DNA of 64,000 bases from assembly GCA_018240435.1 (NCBI GenBank), contig JAFEFT010000036.1, forward strand, positions 67,489-131,488, written 5' to 3'. Position numbers and translations under genes: made by a program. How positions within the stretch are numbered: position 1 is the first letter of the stretch; each line of letters begins with the position of its first letter. The notes below the pieces were generated by a model, which saw only the letters and a list, made by a program, of their open reading frames with translations, made no database searches and had not been told where the DNA came from. This DNA comes from Pseudomonadota bacterium (lineage in GTDB: Bacteria; Pseudomonadota; Gammaproteobacteria; Xanthomonadales; Xanthomonadaceae). This document shows, piece by piece, positions 62,131-64,000 of the stretch.

Positions 62131-62928
62131 TCAGACGTGACGCATCGAGCGCACCGTCTTGTCGGAACCGCCGCCGGACCGGGCCGCGGCGGCGATGATG
62201 GCGAGGAATTCCTTCGCCGTCAGCGACGCACCGCCGATCAAGCCGCCATCGACATCCGCCTGCGCGAACAGCTCGGCGGCGTTGGCAGCCTTCACGCTGC
62301 CGCCATAGAGGATCGGCAGCCAGCTGGCAATACTAGCATTTCCGGCGGCCACCTCGCCACGGATGAAGGCGTGCACTTCCTGCGCCTGCTGCGGCGTCGC
62401 GGTGCGACCGGTACCGATCGCCCACACCGGTTCGTAGGCGATCACTGCCGCACCCAGCGCATCGGGCCCGGCCAGTTCGCGCACCGCCTCGATCTGGCGG
62501 CCGATGACCCATTCGGTCTGGCCGGCTTCGCGCTGCTGCAAGGTCTCGCCCACGCACAGGATCGGCGTCAGCCCGGCCTTGTGCGCGGCGACGAACTTCT
62601 CGGCGACGAGGCGATTGTCTTCCTGGTGATATTCGCGGCGCTCGGAATGGCCGACGAGGGTGTAGCGACAGGCGACGTCGTGCACCATCCGCGCCGAGAT
62701 CTCGCCGGTGAAGGCGCCCGACTCGTTCGCACTCACGTCCTGGGCGCCAAAACCCAGCCCGAAGCGGGAATAACGGGCGATCAATTCGCCGATGTACAGG
62801 GCCGGCGGCAGGATCACCACCTCGACACCCGGCGGCCTCCGGCTCGCTGCCACTTCGTCCAGCAAGGCTTGGGCGAAGGCGCGATCGCCATTCATTTTCC
62901 AATTGCCGGCGACGATACGACGACGCAT
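62131..62928 (-). CDS. tpiA: Triosephosphate isomerase
   Basis: 265 residues. TIM barrel with VAGNWKMNG (substrate Lys), YTLVGHSERRE (catalytic His), AYEPVWAIGTGRTA (catalytic Glu) and ILYGGSVKAANA (phosphate loop), then GGLIGGASL. Interconverts dihydroxyacetone phosphate and glyceraldehyde 3-phosphate. GGGAGA precedes ATG 62928. A C-terminal tail of about 15 residues (GGGSDKTVRSMRHV) is longer than usual. Confidence 0.97.
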   Translation of the reverse strand: MRRRIVAGNWKMNGDRAFAQALLDEVAASRRPPGVEVVILPPALYIGELIARYSRFGLGFGAQDVSANESGAFTGEISARMVHDVACRYTLVGHSERREYHQEDNRLVAEKFVAAHKAGLTPILCVGETLQQREAGQTEWVIGRQIEAVRELAGPDALGAAVIAYEPVWAIGTGRTATPQQAQEVHAFIRGEVAAGNASIASWLPILYGGSVKAANAAELFAQADVDGGLIGGASLTAKEFLAIIAAAARSGGGSDKTVRSMRHV

Positions 62929-63085
62929 GGCGGTCTCCCTGGATCGCGGATAATCGCCTAGGATATCGGGTCGAGCGAAGCATCGGCAATGCACGCACGC
63001 TCGACACGCGCGCACGCCCGACCCGCACACACGACGGCTCGCCGCCGCACCGTCGCTTCCGCCACGCCATCCTCAGGAGGCCGCG

Positions 63086-63907
63086 ATGCCCTCAGCCGAG
63101 ATCCCACCCGTGACCGCGGCCGGCCACGCCCTCGTCACCGGTGCTTCGAGCGGCATCGGTGCCGAGATTGCGCGTGAATATGCGCGGCGCGGCAAACCGC
63201 TGATCCTCACCGCCCGCCGCGAAGACCGCCTGCTGGCGCTCGCCGACGAGTTGCAGGCGCGCGTGCCCTGCACCGTGCTCGCCGCCGACCTCGCCGACCC
63301 CGCCGTGCCGGAAGCGCTGTTCGCGCAGGTGCAGGCGCTGGGCCTGCATGTCGACACCTTGGTCAACAATGCCGGCTACGGCGTGCCCGGACAATTCCTC
63401 ACGCCGACGTGGAGCACCCACGCGGACTTCCTGCACGTGTTGCTGACGGCGCCGTGCGAGCTGACGTATCGCTTCCTGCCGGCGATGCAGCAGCGCCGGC
63501 ATGGCCGCATCCTCAATGTCGCCTCGCTGGCCGGGCTGGTGCCCGGTTCGGCCGGGCACACGATGTACGGTGCCAGCAAAGCCTTCCTGATCAAGTTCTC
63601 GCAATCGCTGGCACTGGAGAACGAGACCACCGGGGTACACGTGTGTGCGCTGTGCCCGGGGTTCACGTATTCCGAATTCCATGACGTCACCGGCACTCGC
63701 CAGCGGGTGTCGAAGATGCCGCCGCGGATGTGGATGCAGGCCGATGTGGTAGCGAAGATCGGCGTGGACGCCGTCGAACGCGGCCAGATCGTGTGCGTGC
63801 CGGGACGGCTCAACCGAACCATCGCGCGATTGCTCAAATACCTTCCCGACGGCGTGGCGCTGCGCATGATGGCCAGGCGATCCAGAGACTTCCGCAACCC
63901 GGAGTGA
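63086..63907 (+). CDS. Short-chain dehydrogenase/reductase
   Basis: 273 residues. Rossmann start ALVTGASSGIGAEIA (TGxxxGIG at 18-25), DLADPAVPEAL, TLVNNAGYGVPG, ILNVASLAGL with the catalytic Ser, and YGASKAFLIKFSQSLALE (YxxxK). Sits in the COG0300-type group of classical SDRs. A strong ribosome site (AGGAGG) precedes ATG 63086. It is divergent from tpiA across about 160 bp. The hydrophobic RLLKYLPDGVALRMM near the C-terminus may contact membrane or lipid. Substrate unknown. Confidence 0.9.
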   Translation: MPSAEIPPVTAAGHALVTGASSGIGAEIAREYARRGKPLILTARREDRLLALADELQARVPCTVLAADLADPAVPEALFAQVQALGLHVDTLVNNAGYGVPGQFLTPTWSTHADFLHVLLTAPCELTYRFLPAMQQRRHGRILNVASLAGLVPGSAGHTMYGASKAFLIKFSQSLALENETTGVHVCALCPGFTYSEFHDVTGTRQRVSKMPPRMWMQADVVAKIGVDAVERGQIVCVPGRLNRTIARLLKYLPDGVALRMMARRSRDFRNPE

Positions 63908-63944
63908 TGGGGCGGGCATTGGCTTTTCCTTTTTCTGGCTTGCC

Positions 63945-63963
63945 CTTCTCCCAGCGGGAGAAG
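63945..63963. repeat. Inverted repeat after the SDR gene
   Basis: CTTCTCCC-AGC-GGGAGAAG, an 8-bp perfect stem 37 bp after the SDR stop. It has no poly-T tail and is of the type scattered between genes in this lineage. It may end or stabilise the SDR transcript. Confidence 0.45.
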
Positions 63964-64000
63964 AGCCTGCCCCAAAGAAGGCGGAGGTGGCGCGGAGCGC

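Overview
The window is high-GC chromosomal DNA from a free-living Gram-negative bacterium. It is most probably a gammaproteobacterium of the Lysobacterales/Xanthomonadales type. This is inferred from the cell-envelope genes (lptE, RND pump, autotransporters), the leuS-lptE-holA-nadD-rsfS-rlmH cluster, tpiA-secG-tRNA-Leu, and a 180-kDa class NAD-glutamate dehydrogenase. No taxonomic search was possible.

Layout. (1) 1-5.8 kb: the 3' part of an RND pump gene, trxC, an ECF sigma factor gene overlapping a DUF2892 membrane-protein gene, and a divergent set encoding a Cys/His-rich exported peptide, a DUF6969-like protein and a 51-residue membrane protein. A nested palindrome separates the two directions. 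(2) 5.87-16.5 kb: an accessory island. It holds an AbiE-like toxin-antitoxin pair with a third PD-(D/E)XK-like gene, two uncharacterised genes, and one 1863-residue protein in which I read three tyrosine-recombinase-like modules. Short palindromic repeats and a sigma-28 fragment sit at its right edge. (3) 17-29 kb: signalling and RNA metabolism. It has a propeller/GAF/PAS/GGDEF sensor gene broken by one in-frame TAG, a GAF histidine kinase, a DEAD-box helicase with intergenic-type repeats inside its reading frame, a DUF4337 protein and an exported caspase-like protease. (4) 29.4-39 kb: two tandem paralogous autotransporters. (5) 39-46 kb: a PP2C phosphatase and the housekeeping cluster rlmH, rsfS, nadD, holA, lptE, leuS. 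(6) 46-54 kb: an amidohydrolase, a CnoX-type thioredoxin, two paralogous Ser/Thr kinase-FGE fusion proteins and a DUF502 protein. (7) 54-64 kb: NAD-GDH, the chaperone genes cbpA and hsp20 with a sigma-32-like promoter, tRNA-Leu(GAG), secG, tpiA and a short-chain dehydrogenase.

The most unusual items are the giant recombinase with its candidate attachment site, the three-gene AbiE/nuclease locus with an apparently leaderless antitoxin promoter, and the orphan Cys/His-rich metallophore-like peptide beside an ECF sigma gene. Also notable are the EF-hand-like loops repeated in the first autotransporter and a 27-bp repeat family found both between genes and in frame inside the helicase gene. All coordinates and motifs were read by eye. 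Family assignments come from recognised motifs and are not backed by any search.
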